This document shows positions 27,726-36,858 of a stretch of 64,000 nucleotides of DNA, in pieces. Source of the DNA: Lacisediminimonas profundi. GTDB lineage: Bacteria; Pseudomonadota; Gammaproteobacteria; Burkholderiales; Burkholderiaceae_D. Location: the NCBI RefSeq assembly GCF_008831265.1, contig NZ_VTTH01000001.1, positions 186,001 through 250,000 of the forward strand. Reading direction: 5' to 3'. Position 1 is the first letter of the stretch, and each line of letters starts with the position of its first letter. The position numbers were made by a program, and so were the translations under genes. The notes under the pieces are model-generated. The model made no database searches. It was not told the DNA's origin and was given only the letters and a program-made list of their open reading frames with translations.

Positions 27726-29261
27726 TCATTGCGCCTGTCCTTCAGGACGACGGCGTTGTTCGCGAGCCGGCGCCGCGGCATCCGCCGGGCTGGACTGGCG
27801 CTGGCTTCCGGCCGCGGCAGGTCCTGCGGGCGCGGCCGATGGCGCCGCAGCCGCCGCAGCTGACCCGGCGGCGGGCGCTGCCTGCGCCCCCGCATTGGCT
27901 GCAGTGCCTGCCGGCGTGGCCTGGCCAGCCTGGCCAGCGCCGCCCTGGCCGCGCATGCCGCGTGCGCCGGGCCGGTCACCCGGCAGGTTGACCGGCGAGC
28001 CGTCGCGCAGGCGATCCGCACCTTCGGTAATCACCGGCCAGCCGGGTTTCACGCCCGACACGATCTGCACCTTGTCACCCACGATCCGGCCGGCCTGGAC
28101 CGGGCGCAGCTTCACTGTCTTGGTTTCCGGGTTGAATACATAGACATAATCACCGCTGCTGCCATGGCGCAGCGCGGAGATCGGCACCAGCACGGTGTCG
28201 GCAATGGTGCGCAGCTGCAAGCGCACGTTGACGAACTGGCCGGGGAACAGTGTCGAATCTTCGTTTGTGAAGCGTGCCTTGGCGCGCGCAGTGCCGGTTT
28301 GTGCGTCGATCTGGTTGTCGAGCGCGAGGAAGCGGCCGGTCGCCAGCAGCCTGGTCCGGTCCCGGTCCCATGCGGTCACTGTCATCTTGTCGGCGGCTTT
28401 CAGTTGCTGGCGCAGCGCGGGAAGCTGGTCCTGCGGCACCGCGAACACGACGTCGATCGGCGCAACCTGGGTGATGGTGACCAAGCCATTGGCATCGTTG
28501 GGGCCGGTGATGTTGCCAAGGTCGACACTACGCAGCCCGACCCGGCCGGCGATCGGCGCCGTCACCCTGGTGTAGCCCAGGTTCAGCCTGGCCGTTCCTT
28601 CGTTGGCGCGGTCAGTCATCACCGTGCCTTCCAGTTGCCTTACCAGCGCGGCCTGGGCCTCGACCTCCTGGCGCGCAATCGAGTCCTGCTCCAGCAGCGT
28701 GCTGAAGCGCTTGAGCAGCACCCGTGCATTATCCAGCTGTGCTTCGTCACGCTGGCGCTGGCCGCTGGCTTGCATCAGCGCCATTTCGAACGGCCGCGGA
28801 TCGATCTGGGCCAGCAGTTGTCCGGCCTTGACGGCCTGGCCTTCGGTGTAATGGATTTTCTGGAGCACGCCCGAGACCTGGGCACGCACGATTGCCATGG
28901 CCGGGGATGTCACGGTGCCCAGCGCGTCGACTTGCACCGGAATGTCGGCGCTTTCGGCGCGCGCGACGCCAACCGTGGTGGCCGCAGCGCGGCCGCCGCC
29001 CGCACCAGCCGGGCGCGCGCCTCCACCGGCAGCACCCGCCGCACCGGGAGCACCTGCAGCACCTGCAGCACTCGCGCCGGTGCTGGCGGTCTGCGCCGTC
29101 CCTGGTGCGCCCGGCTTCGCTTTGCCGGCATTACTGGTCAGGTACCAGACCAGCGCCGCCAGCAAGGCCACCGAGAGCAGGGCGATCACTGTTCCGAGCG
29201 GGAATTTCCCCTTCCTGCTGGCGCTCGTGCGCGAATCGGCTGCCGGGTCCCGTCTGTCCAT
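27726..29261 (-). CDS. mdtA: RND pump periplasmic adaptor, MdtA type
   Basis: 511-residue membrane-fusion protein joining MdtBC to the outer-membrane channel. Start at ATG 29261 (MDRRDPAADSR), preceded by AAGGAAA; one membrane helix near residues 22-42. Lipoyl-like and coiled-coil segments lie in the middle (QVDALGTVTSPAMAIVRAQ, IAGRVGLRSVDLGN). Unusual are long Ala/Gly/Pro-rich tracts: about residues 47-90 after the anchor and a 75-residue Ala-rich C-terminal tail, which explain why it exceeds E. coli MdtA (415). Confidence 0.94.
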   Translation of the reverse strand: MDRRDPAADSRTSASRKGKFPLGTVIALLSVALLAALVWYLTSNAGKAKPGAPGTAQTASTGASAAGAAGAPGAAGAAGGGARPAGAGGGRAAATTVGVARAESADIPVQVDALGTVTSPAMAIVRAQVSGVLQKIHYTEGQAVKAGQLLAQIDPRPFEMALMQASGQRQRDEAQLDNARVLLKRFSTLLEQDSIARQEVEAQAALVRQLEGTVMTDRANEGTARLNLGYTRVTAPIAGRVGLRSVDLGNITGPNDANGLVTITQVAPIDVVFAVPQDQLPALRQQLKAADKMTVTAWDRDRTRLLATGRFLALDNQIDAQTGTARAKARFTNEDSTLFPGQFVNVRLQLRTIADTVLVPISALRHGSSGDYVYVFNPETKTVKLRPVQAGRIVGDKVQIVSGVKPGWPVITEGADRLRDGSPVNLPGDRPGARGMRGQGGAGQAGQATPAGTAANAGAQAAPAAGSAAAAAAPSAAPAGPAAAGSQRQSSPADAAAPAREQRRRPEGQAQ

Positions 29262-29475
29262 GCGTATTTCCTTGTTTGTGGTCGCAACCGGATTGCTCGG
29301 GGTGTTTGCTTGCGCGTCCTTGCGCCCCGGAATCCGTCTCATGCGAGGAATCCTGCGCCCGGGATGTTTCCGGGCTTTTTCTGCCGGCCGTCAACTGTTT
29401 CAATTTGTAAGCAAGCCAGCGGGCAATAGTGCCATGCAAGCGCAAAATGTGCTGGCCGCAAGCCCGGGACCGGGC

Positions 29476-30168
29476 TTAGTCCCCTTGCGACACCAGGCTA
29501 CCGTCCACCAGTTCGACGATCCGGTCGCACCGGCTCGCCAGTTCCAGGCTGTGCGTCACCAGCAAGAACGCGCTGCCGCTCTCGTGGCACACATCCCGCA
29601 TCAACTGGAACACACCATCAGCCGATTTGGTATCGAGGTTCCCGGTCGGCTCATCGGCCAGGATCATGGGCGGCTCCTGTGCCAGCGCGCGCGCAACCGC
29701 AACCCGCTGTTGCTGCCCACCCGACAGGCGATCAGCCTTGTTGTCGGCCCAGCGTTCCAGGCCGACCTTGGTCAGCAGGTCCAGCGCCTTGGCGCGCATT
29801 GCTGCGTTGGCCCGGCCCCGGTCCAGCAGCATCGGCATCATCACGTTCTCCAGCGCGGTGAACGCGGTGATCAGGTGGTGATGCTGGAACACGAATCCGA
29901 TACTGTGTCCGCGCAGCCGGGTGATCTCGGCGTCGTCCATGGCCGAAGTATCGCGGCCCTGCACGTACAGCTTGCCGCTGGTCGGACGGTCGAGCAGGCC
30001 GATGATGTTGAGCAGCGTGCTCTTGCCGGATCCGGAAGGTCCCATCAGCGCGACGAAGTCGCCGCGCTGCAGTTCCAGGTCGATGCCGTGCAATACCTCG
30101 GTCTCGGCCGGCGTGCCGATCGCATAGGATTTGTGGATCCCGACCAGGCGCAGGACCGGCTCAGCCAC
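29476..30168 (-). CDS. ABC exporter ATP-binding protein (MacB/LolD/DevA type)
   Basis: 230 residues. Walker [10 protein letters not shown] at 43-51, Q-loop in FVFQHHHL, signature LSGGQQQR near 150 and Walker [10 protein letters not shown] near 170. The sequence is that of the LolD/MacB ATPase group, which powers mechanotransmission rather than classical transport. It overlaps the permease gene by eight bases. Order adaptor - permease - ATPase equals the DevBCA arrangement. Last gene of the unit; no terminator with a correct U-run is seen. Confidence 0.94.
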   Translation of the reverse strand: MAEPVLRLVGIHKSYAIGTPAETEVLHGIDLELQRGDFVALMGPSGSGKSTLLNIIGLLDRPTSGKLYVQGRDTSAMDDAEITRLRGHSIGFVFQHHHLITAFTALENVMMPMLLDRGRANAAMRAKALDLLTKVGLERWADNKADRLSGGQQQRVAVARALAQEPPMILADEPTGNLDTKSADGVFQLMRDVCHESGSAFLLVTHSLELASRCDRIVELVDGSLVSQGD

Positions 30169-31390
30169 GGATGGCCTCCACCGGTTCCAGTCGCGCCGCG
30201 CGCAGCGCCGGCGTCACCGCTGCCAGCAGTCCTACCACCGTGGCCAGTACCGCCGCAGTGAGGTACAACTGCAGCGGGATCGTAATCACGAACAAGGAGC
30301 TGCCATCCGGATTGCGCGCCACCAGCTTCCATGCGGCCAGCAACAGTGTTGCCATCGCGCTGCCAGTCAAGGAACCCAGCAGGCCGACCAACGCGCCCTG
30401 GATCAGGAACACCCGCATCAGCTGTCCGCGGGTGCCGCCCATCGCGCGCAGGATGCCGATCTCGCGCGAACGCTGGACCACCGACACCACCAGCACGCTG
30501 GCAATGCCGGCCGCGACCGACAGGCCAACGAAGAAGCGGATCATGGCGCTGCTCATGTTCTGGGCCCGCAGGGCGAGGAAGAACTGGCTGTTGCTCTCGA
30601 TCCAGCTGGTGGCCTCCAGCCCGGTCTGGCCGGCCACTGCCCGGGCGATCGTTTCCGCCTCGAATGGCTGGTGAACCGTGAGGTCGATGCTGGTGACGCC
30701 GCCGGGCAGGCCGGCCAGGTTTTGCGCGGTCGACAGCAGCACGAAGACATTGCGCTGGTTGGCGGTGCGGGCGCCCAGGTCGAACAGGCCAACGATGTTC
30801 AGGGTCCGGTCGCTGCCGGTGGGCGAAACTACGCGCAGCTTGTCGCCGAGTTGCAGGCCGAGGTTCTTCGCCAGTTCGGTACCGATCAGGATGTCGGCAT
30901 TGGTCAGGCGCCAGGTGCCTGCGACCATCTTCTCGGGCAAGGCAACGATGCGCACGTACTGCTCGGGATCGATTCCGGTCAGCACGATGGACTGGCTGGC
31001 GTCTCCGCGAATCGCGAATCCCGAGCCATTCAATGTCGGCGATACCGCGCGGACGTCGCTGCGCAGCTGCATTTCATCCCGCACTTTCTGCCACTGGTCG
31101 ATCGAGACCAGGCGCTGGGGTGGCGTCTGCTGGCGTATCGTGAGCGCTTCGCCAGGGGCGGGCGAGCGCAATGGGCGGGCGACCTGGCGCGGCCGCTCCA
31201 GCACGATATGCGCTTGCGATGACAGTACGCGGTTGAACAAGTTGGATTGCAAGCCGTCCAGCAATGCCGACATGAACACGATCACGGCCACGCCGATCGC
31301 TGCGCCAAGCACGATGAACAGCGATTGCAGCCGCCCCTCGCGCAAGAAGCGCAGGGCGGCTATCCACTCGAACGGCAGCAGATTACTCAC
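30161..31390 (-). CDS. ABC exporter permease (MacB/FtsX type)
   Basis: 409 residues with one N-terminal helix, a large periplasmic MacB-like domain (about 50-270) and three C-terminal helices (FtsX domain, 285-400). Ends [14 protein letters not shown], the standard finish of the family (usually followed by Leu/Tyr). Overlaps the adaptor stop by four bases (31387-31390) and the ATPase start by eight, so one transcription and translation unit. It probably exports a peptide, glycolipid or drug through a TolC-like channel. Confidence 0.93.
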   Translation of the reverse strand: MSNLLPFEWIAALRFLREGRLQSLFIVLGAAIGVAVIVFMSALLDGLQSNLFNRVLSSQAHIVLERPRQVARPLRSPAPGEALTIRQQTPPQRLVSIDQWQKVRDEMQLRSDVRAVSPTLNGSGFAIRGDASQSIVLTGIDPEQYVRIVALPEKMVAGTWRLTNADILIGTELAKNLGLQLGDKLRVVSPTGSDRTLNIVGLFDLGARTANQRNVFVLLSTAQNLAGLPGGVTSIDLTVHQPFEAETIARAVAGQTGLEATSWIESNSQFFLALRAQNMSSAMIRFFVGLSVAAGIASVLVVSVVQRSREIGILRAMGGTRGQLMRVFLIQGALVGLLGSLTGSAMATLLLAAWKLVARNPDGSSLFVITIPLQLYLTAAVLATVVGLLAAVTPALRAARLEPVEAIRG

Positions 31391-32631
31391 CGGACTGTCC
31401 TGTCGCTGCCATCTGCCCGGGCACGGATCCGCGCGCCTTCAGCAAAGCTTGCTGTTGCCGGCAGCACCAGGTCGCCCTCGCGCAGGCCATCCAGCACCTC
31501 GACCTTGCCTGTGCCACGCAGGCCCAGGCGTAGCGGCTGCCGGGTCGCGCGGCCATCCGCTGCTTTCATGACCCAGGGCGTCGATGAGGCTTCGCGCAGC
31601 GCATCTGCCGGAACCGTCAGCACCTTGCTGCGGCGCGCCACTTCGATATCGGCCGAGACCGTCATGTCCTGGCGTAAATAGGCCGGCGGCGACAGCACGT
31701 CCAGCCGCACTTCGACCGAGCCGCGCTGGGCGTCGATGCCCGGATTGATATACGCGATGCGAGCCGGGAAACGCTCGCTGGGGAAGGCATCGGCCGAGGC
31801 CAGTGCTTCCAGGCCCAGGCGCAATTGTGCAAGGTTGCGTTCGTCGATCTGCAGCACCAGCTGGGTCGGGCCGGCCGGCGACAGCACCATCAGCACCTTG
31901 CCCGGCTGGACCACATCGCCGCGTTCGACATTGCGGGTGATCAGCACGCCGTCATGGGCCGCAACGATGCGGGTCAGGGCCAGCCGCGCCTGCGCCGCGG
32001 CCAGGGTGGCGTTGGCCTGTTCCAGTGCCGCACGGGCCAGCTGGCGGTCGGCGCCGCCGCCCTCGTTGCTTTTCACTTGCAGTCGGGTCGACTGCAGTTG
32101 GCTTTCAGCGATGTCGAGGTTGCGGCGTGCATCGTCGAGTGCGGCTTGTCCGACAAAGTTTTTCTGTTGCAGTTCGCGCGTGCGCTCATATTGGCGGCGC
32201 GTGTTTTTCAGGTTGATTTCAGCCTGGTTCAGGCTTTGCCTGGCAGCCGGCAGGCTTAGCGTGTCCAGTTGCGCCAGCCGCGCCTGCGCCTGGGACACGC
32301 CGGCGCGCGCCTGCTCGACCGCAGCCCTCTGCTCGCTGCTCTCCAGGGCGATCAGCAACTGGCCCTTCTTCACCGCCTGCCCCTGCGCTACCGGCACCTC
32401 GGCAACCGTCCCGGTCAGCTGGCTGCCGACGTCCACCCGTAGCGGCGTCTCGATCCTGCCGCTGGCGACCACGGACTGGATCAGGTCGGCACGCTCGACC
32501 GCCAAGGCAGGGGTGACCGGTCCGATCGCGGCGCGCCAGCCCACGGCGGTGAGCACGGCCAGGGCGACCAGGACGAACAGTATGGCCCGGGCCCGGCGGT
32601 GGAGAAACTCGTTCAATTGCGAGGGGAGCAT
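31387..32631 (-). CDS. Periplasmic adaptor (HlyD/MacA family) of the ABC exporter
   Basis: 414 residues. Start set at ATG 32631 (MLPSQLNEFLHRRAR), just before the membrane anchor at about 15-35; further upstream sequence is open but atypical. Contains the biotinyl-like SGRIETPLRVDVGSQLTGTV, a long coiled-coil hairpin (about 90-210, AEINLKNTRRQYERTRELQQ) and beta-barrel domains. MacA-like, connecting the MacB-type permease to an outer-membrane channel. No outer-membrane factor is in this unit; the one at 19771 might be shared. Confidence 0.92.
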   Translation of the reverse strand: MLPSQLNEFLHRRARAILFVLVALAVLTAVGWRAAIGPVTPALAVERADLIQSVVASGRIETPLRVDVGSQLTGTVAEVPVAQGQAVKKGQLLIALESSEQRAAVEQARAGVSQAQARLAQLDTLSLPAARQSLNQAEINLKNTRRQYERTRELQQKNFVGQAALDDARRNLDIAESQLQSTRLQVKSNEGGGADRQLARAALEQANATLAAAQARLALTRIVAAHDGVLITRNVERGDVVQPGKVLMVLSPAGPTQLVLQIDERNLAQLRLGLEALASADAFPSERFPARIAYINPGIDAQRGSVEVRLDVLSPPAYLRQDMTVSADIEVARRSKVLTVPADALREASSTPWVMKAADGRATRQPLRLGLRGTGKVEVLDGLREGDLVLPATASFAEGARIRARADGSDRTVR

Positions 32632-32746
32632 GTTGGGCGGAAGCGAGAGGGCGGGTGAATGGGCAAATGATAGGTAGCCTACCGGCAACTTCGGTTGATG
32701 TGAATCAAAATCTCCAGGATGTTTCCCGGGGCAGGACCGGATCGAC

Positions 32747-32775
32747 GGAACCGATTCCGGCCAGCATTGCACGAA
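32747..32775 (+). promoter_or_regulatory. Candidate hrp box (HrpL-type promoter)
   Basis: GGAACC at 32747-32752, a 16-base spacer, then GCACGAA at 32769-32775, against the HrpL consensus GGAACC-N15/16-CCACNNA: one mismatch in ten defined positions. It lies 24 bases before the F-box gene ATG. By-eye match; chance hits of this quality are expected elsewhere in a window of this size, but not often right before a chosen gene. Confidence 0.4.
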
Positions 32776-32799
32776 GTGACCTTTCCGAATGAGGTGACG

Positions 32800-34554
32800 A
32801 TGAATACCCAGCGATTATCCCCGCGAGCCAATCCGGCCCCGGCGCACCAGCCACCGGCAACCGGCGATGCCATTGCCACTCTGGCGCAGGTACCCGTTGT
32901 CGGCCCGGTTTGCCGCATGCCCGAGGACGTGCTCTGGACCATCATGCACCTCCAGTTTGACCGGCGTTCCCAGGGGTCCTGGCCAAAGCAGATCCGCGAC
33001 CTCAGGCTGGTATCGAAAACCTGGCGCGGGGCCCTGGACGGCTATCTCGATTCTTCGTTCTCGTATGCTTCGGCATGCGTCGCAGAGATGCTTCATGCGC
33101 ACGCGATCAGGAATGGCGCCACGCCTGAAGAAGCGGTTCGTTCTGCGGCCCGGCAATCCGGCTTTGTTTTTCTGGACAGGATGGCGCAGCCGTCGATGGC
33201 AATTGCGCTGCTCGCCGGGTTGACAGGCTGGAAGGCTGCGAGCCTGGCTGTGGTTCGCGGCAGGGATCTGGAGCAACTTGCGTGGTCCGGTCGTCGACCA
33301 GCAATCACCATCCAGGCCCTTGACCTGATTGACCTGAGCGACTGCAAGGGTCTCGCACAATTTTTCGGAAGCAGTAACTGCAAGGCCCTCATCCGCTTCC
33401 GGGCCGTGAGTCGCGATGGGCCGTGGGGAGGAGAAGAGGCTGCCGCGTCCATGCAGCAGTTGGCCGATGCCCTGGCGAATCATTGGCATGGTGGGCAGGT
33501 CACGATAGGCAGGTCACCGCTGTCGCCCATGTCCCTGCGCAGGTGGGTGCCCGGATTCGCCAGTGTCATCGAGCGACTGGCGCAGGATCCGGCCTGGCGC
33601 TTTGATATCAGCCCGAACAGGCTGCGCGGCACACGGCAGTCAATCGGCGCCAAGTCATGCACGCTGCTTGTGCCATGGACCTTTCGCAGCAACGAGATCC
33701 CGAAATCCATGTCCTGCCGATCCATCGTGCTCAATGACCCGGGTCCGGTCAGCGGCTGGCTGACAGCGGCCTGGCTGGCTGCGCAGCCGCACCTGCATAC
33801 CTTGCGACTCAACCGGATTGAAAACGATGAGGCCCGCGCAGTGCTTTCGGCTTTCGGATCGGCATCGGTGCTACGCTTCCTTGAGCTCGATTTCTTCGGT
33901 GTCGAGTTCGCGCAAGACATTTGCGGCGAGTTGACGAATCTTTTCGCGCTGCATCCACACCTCAAAGCGCTGGGCCTGAAGCACCTGGTCCTGACCGCCG
34001 TTGAAGCGGATGCTTTCGCGCGGGCCTTCGCCTTGCAGCGGTCGATCAGGCTGCTCGACATTCGCTTCACCGATATCGAGATGGCCGATCCGCGGCAGCT
34101 TGTGGAACATGTATTCGGCAATCCGCGACTGCAGGAGTTGTGGCTCGATGCAGGGACAGTCAAGCAATGCCTGGCGATGCTCCAGGAGTCCTTGCGCCGG
34201 AACACCTCGCTGGAACGCTTTCACATTGTGCAGTGTGACAGGGCGCAGATCAACTGGGTGGAAATTGGCCCGCTGATCGAGGCCGCATGCCTGGGACCCG
34301 CAGGGAAACCGCTGGTTCTCCAGCTGGAGGGATATCAGCCATTGACCGTGGAGCGTGCGAGCGGAAAGGAAGGATACGAACGGCTACTCGCCATGATCTT
34401 GACAGACTGGCTGCGCAATACCGAATCCGAGCGCGTACTGACCGAGATCACCGAGATCCTGACAGGCCAGTTGATCCAGGACAGTTCGGCATGGTCTGAT
34501 GACTCCTTCTCGGATGATGCAGGCCCGGATGATTCCGACAAGGAAAATGGGTGA
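32800..34554 (+). CDS. F-box and leucine-rich-repeat protein, candidate secreted effector
   Basis: 584 residues. Start at ATG 32800, with GAGGTGA just upstream. Residues 39-83 form an F-box: MPEDVLWTI at 40-48 and DLRLVSKTWRGALD at 67-80 match the eukaryotic consensus LPxELLxxI...LRLVSKxWR, with a roughly 8-residue longer loop. Residues about 320-480 hold irregular leucine-rich repeats (LHTLRLNRI, LRFLELDFF, LKALGLKHL, IRLLDIRFT, LQELWLDAG). The first 22 residues are Ser/Pro/Ala/Gln-rich without acidic residues, as in type III signals, and the tail is very acidic. F-box/LRR architecture is that of Ralstonia GALA effectors, which recruit plant SKP1 to a ubiquitin ligase. No secretion genes lie nearby. 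Effector role is inference. Confidence 0.85.
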   Translation: MNTQRLSPRANPAPAHQPPATGDAIATLAQVPVVGPVCRMPEDVLWTIMHLQFDRRSQGSWPKQIRDLRLVSKTWRGALDGYLDSSFSYASACVAEMLHAHAIRNGATPEEAVRSAARQSGFVFLDRMAQPSMAIALLAGLTGWKAASLAVVRGRDLEQLAWSGRRPAITIQALDLIDLSDCKGLAQFFGSSNCKALIRFRAVSRDGPWGGEEAAASMQQLADALANHWHGGQVTIGRSPLSPMSLRRWVPGFASVIERLAQDPAWRFDISPNRLRGTRQSIGAKSCTLLVPWTFRSNEIPKSMSCRSIVLNDPGPVSGWLTAAWLAAQPHLHTLRLNRIENDEARAVLSAFGSASVLRFLELDFFGVEFAQDICGELTNLFALHPHLKALGLKHLVLTAVEADAFARAFALQRSIRLLDIRFTDIEMADPRQLVEHVFGNPRLQELWLDAGTVKQCLAMLQESLRRNTSLERFHIVQCDRAQINWVEIGPLIEAACLGPAGKPLVLQLEGYQPLTVERASGKEGYERLLAMILTDWLRNTESERVLTEITEILTGQLIQDSSAWSDDSFSDDAGPDDSDKENG

Positions 34555-34593
34555 GAGACTGCGCGCTTCAGGCGAGATCTTCGCCTGAAGCAC

Positions 34594-34809
34594 TCATACG
34601 GCGATCTTGGGGCGCTCCACCGGTGGGGTGCCCTGGTGCATGCATTGCCGCAGTTGGTCCCGGAACTCGGCGGTGTCCTGATGTCCGTGTACGGTGACGG
34701 CGTGCTGGACGGCAGCGGCAATCAATTCGTCCTCGTCATCCGCTGCGATCGAGATGCTGCAATTCATTTCGCTCGGGAACTCCCGGCAATCGATATATTG
34801 GCGTGCCAT
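34594..34809 (-). CDS. DUF1059 small protein
   Basis: 71 residues starting MARQYIDCREFPSEMNCSI, the recognisable DUF1059 pattern with Cys at positions 8 and 17; C-terminal half is helical (EDELIAAAVQHAVTVHG). Start ATG 34809 has AGGAG six bases upstream. Cytosolic, function unknown in the family. Lies between the F-box gene (convergent, 39 bp) and the SDR gene. Confidence 0.85.
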   Translation of the reverse strand: MARQYIDCREFPSEMNCSISIAADDEDELIAAAVQHAVTVHGHQDTAEFRDQLRQCMHQGTPPVERPKIAV

Positions 34810-34971
34810 GTCGCTCTCCTTGAAGGAAGTAGGCGATTTCGTTATAGGCGTGCGCACCGGGCACGGCAAGCATCGCACGGAACCGGGTTTGTTCCATGTC
34901 GAAGAAAACGAAGGTTCCAGGCTAGTGAGTTTCCGGGCCGGGAATCTGGCGCATGCGCGAGACCTCAAGGA

Positions 34972-35973
34972 TCACATTCGCGCTACCAGATAGAACGCGA
35001 TCGCCAGCGCAAGCACGGCCGCAATGCCCAGCAAGGGCAGCAACCAGTTGAATAGCGCCCGCCTGCGCACTGCCGCTCGCTCGGCCGGGCCGATGAAACC
35101 GGATACCGCTTTCGGCGCTCTTCCCAGCAGTGCCATGGTGATGGCAGGGTCGGCGGTATTGCCGCGCTCCAGCATCGCCAAGGTTTCCGGATCCAGCATG
35201 CTGCCCGGCAGTTTTCCGGCAAGGCTGGCGCCCAGCCGTACCAGCGGCATCGGTACCGGGAAGAACAAGCGTCTGCGCAACTGCATCGCATTGCCGAGCT
35301 CGACGAGGAATGATTTGAGTGTCAGCGGCACCGGGCCGACCACCGGGATGCGTTTGCCGGGCGGGACATGTTCAGTCGTCTCCAGCAGTCGCATCACGAC
35401 TTGCACGAGGTCATCGACATGGACTGGCTGCAGTCCCTGCACGCCGCCACCGGGCAGGCCGACAAGCGGCATCGAGGCGAGCGTATTGAACAGCGCAGCG
35501 CCGCCGCTGTCGATGCCATAAACTACAGAGGGTTGGACGATTGCGCTCGATAGCGGGAGTGCGGCGAGGAAGTCATCTGCCTGCTTCTTGCTGAGGTGGT
35601 AGCGGCTGGCCGCGTTTTCGTCAGCGCCGTTGGCCGAAACCTGTATCACGCGCTTGACGCCAGCCTTCGCGCAGGCCTGGAACAGGGCAACCGGCGCCCG
35701 GTGATGGATGGCGTCGAAAGTTTGCTTGCCTTGTTCGCGGATGATGCCAACTGCGTTGATGACGGCATCGACGCCGGCCAGTCGGGGCAGCCATTCGGCG
35801 CTGTCATGGTCGCGGGTGAAATCGACGGCGATTTCCGATACGCCGGGTGTGGCGGCGCTAGGCAGCGTGGGCGGGCGCCTTGTTGCGCACACTACCTGGT
35901 GTCCGCTGGCGACCAGCGCTTCGAGCAGATGGCGGCCGATGAAGCCGGTGGCGCCGGTCAAAAGTATTCGCAT
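34972..35973 (-). CDS. NAD(P)-binding SDR/epimerase-like protein with C-terminal membrane anchor
   Basis: 333 residues, start ATG 35973 with AGGGAG upstream. Extended SDR (atypical SDR, NDUFA9-like) with GATGFIG at residues 7-13; the usual YxxxK reads YHLSKKQAD near residue 130. The C-terminal 30 residues (LFNWLLPLLGIAAVLALAI) form one membrane helix, so the enzyme is probably tethered to the inner membrane. Possible roles include quinone or complex I-associated oxidoreduction or cell-envelope metabolism; not decidable here. Confidence 0.88.
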   Translation of the reverse strand: MRILLTGATGFIGRHLLEALVASGHQVVCATRRPPTLPSAATPGVSEIAVDFTRDHDSAEWLPRLAGVDAVINAVGIIREQGKQTFDAIHHRAPVALFQACAKAGVKRVIQVSANGADENAASRYHLSKKQADDFLAALPLSSAIVQPSVVYGIDSGGAALFNTLASMPLVGLPGGGVQGLQPVHVDDLVQVVMRLLETTEHVPPGKRIPVVGPVPLTLKSFLVELGNAMQLRRRLFFPVPMPLVRLGASLAGKLPGSMLDPETLAMLERGNTADPAITMALLGRAPKAVSGFIGPAERAAVRRRALFNWLLPLLGIAAVLALAIAFYLVARM

Positions 35974-36017
35974 TCGATACTCCCTGTTGTGATCAGCACC
36001 CATGGCCGTGGTTGATC

Positions 36018-36345
36018 GGTTTTGTGGTTTTGCGGCTCTCTGGCTTGCGGGTGGTGTGGCTGGGTTTGATGGTTGTGGTTGTGAAGCCGGGAGACACCCC
36101 GGCGGGTGTGTCCCTTTCTTTTCAAAAAGAAAGGAACCAAAGAAAACACCGTCAAAACCCACTTGGCCAACGCCCGCTCCGAACGCCAACCAGACTCGGA
36201 TGTCTGGGCCGAACCAGTGCGACCTTCGCGAGGAAGCTCCTGCCACATGTTCGCCTCTGACCGGGATCAGCCAACCCGCTTCAATGCCGCCGACCGCACA
36301 CCACCGCTCGTTGACTCCCAATTGTTTTCGAAGCCGCTAATTGGC
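36018..36345 (+). repeat. Dispersed intergenic repeat, copy 1
   Basis: About 330 bp. The outer 215 bp (36018-36232) match the reverse complement of 36554-36768 at roughly 96% identity; the inner part (to about 36345) matches more weakly. Each copy has a CTTTCTTTTT/AAGAAAG-type hairpin and a GACACACCC...GGGGTGTC hairpin. It contains no convincing gene; the frames through it encode low-complexity Ser/Pro/Gln sequence and read equally well on both strands. Confidence 0.85.
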
Positions 36346-36439
36346 TCTTGAGGTCCGATTGTCAGCGGGAGTGGGGATCGCAGGGGATTTTCTGCCGTTC
36401 TCTGCTGTTCTATGCCGTTCCTGAACGGATCCCCTCAGT

Positions 36440-36768
36440 CGCCAATTTGAAGCTTCGAAAAACATTAAGAGTCAACGGTGCGCTGGGCATCGGTATAAGA
36501 CACTTCATGGGGTTGGCTGATTAGGTAAGCGGCACCCAGCCGAGGGATCATCTCTCGCGAACGTCGCACTGGATTAGCCCAGACATCCGAGTCTGGTTGG
36601 CTATCGAAGCGGGCGTTGGCCAAGTGGGTTTTGACGGTGTTTTCTTTGGTTCCTTTCTTTTTGAAAAGAAAGGGACACACCCGCCGGGGTGTCTCCCGGC
36701 TTCACAACCACAACCATCAAACCCAGCCACACCACCCGCAAGCCAAAGAGCCGCAAAACCACAAAACC
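36440..36768 (-). repeat. Dispersed intergenic repeat, copy 2 (inverted)
   Basis: Reverse-complement partner of 36018-36345; x pairs with 72786 minus x across the outer arms. The inner end carries a diverged match (GTTGACTC...CGAAGC...ATTGGC). About 95 bp separate the two copies. The pair could fold into a very long cruciform. Outer boundary at 36768 is followed by an extra CACAAAACC repeat. Confidence 0.85.
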
Positions 36769-36858
36769 ACAAAACCTCGAACCCGGATAACAATTACCCC
36801 TCGAAACGGAGCAGGGGCCACAGCGGCCGTCGCATGAACGGACGGCCGCCCCCCGGGA

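Larger units (their letters stand above)
35974..36858. other. Gene-free region occupied by the inverted repeats
   Basis: About 885 bp between the SDR gene and the htpG stop. Apart from the two repeat copies, the central 36346-36439 contains short TGCCGTTC repeats and a GGGGATC.../GGATCCCC near-palindrome. No transposase or other gene is seen. Confidence 0.75.

Noticed and set aside
29357..29380. GCCCGG/CCGGGC hairpin followed by TTTTT
   Set aside because: The T-run is on the plus strand while the neighbouring genes run on the minus strand, so it terminates no known transcript.
36106..36720. Short open frames on both strands reading through the inverted repeats
   Set aside because: They encode the same low-complexity sequence in both arms, lack ribosome sites and exist only because the repeat DNA is present twice.
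36018..36768. Composite transposon or insertion sequence
   Set aside because: The 95-bp interval between the copies holds no transposase, and no target-site duplication was visible at the outer ends.
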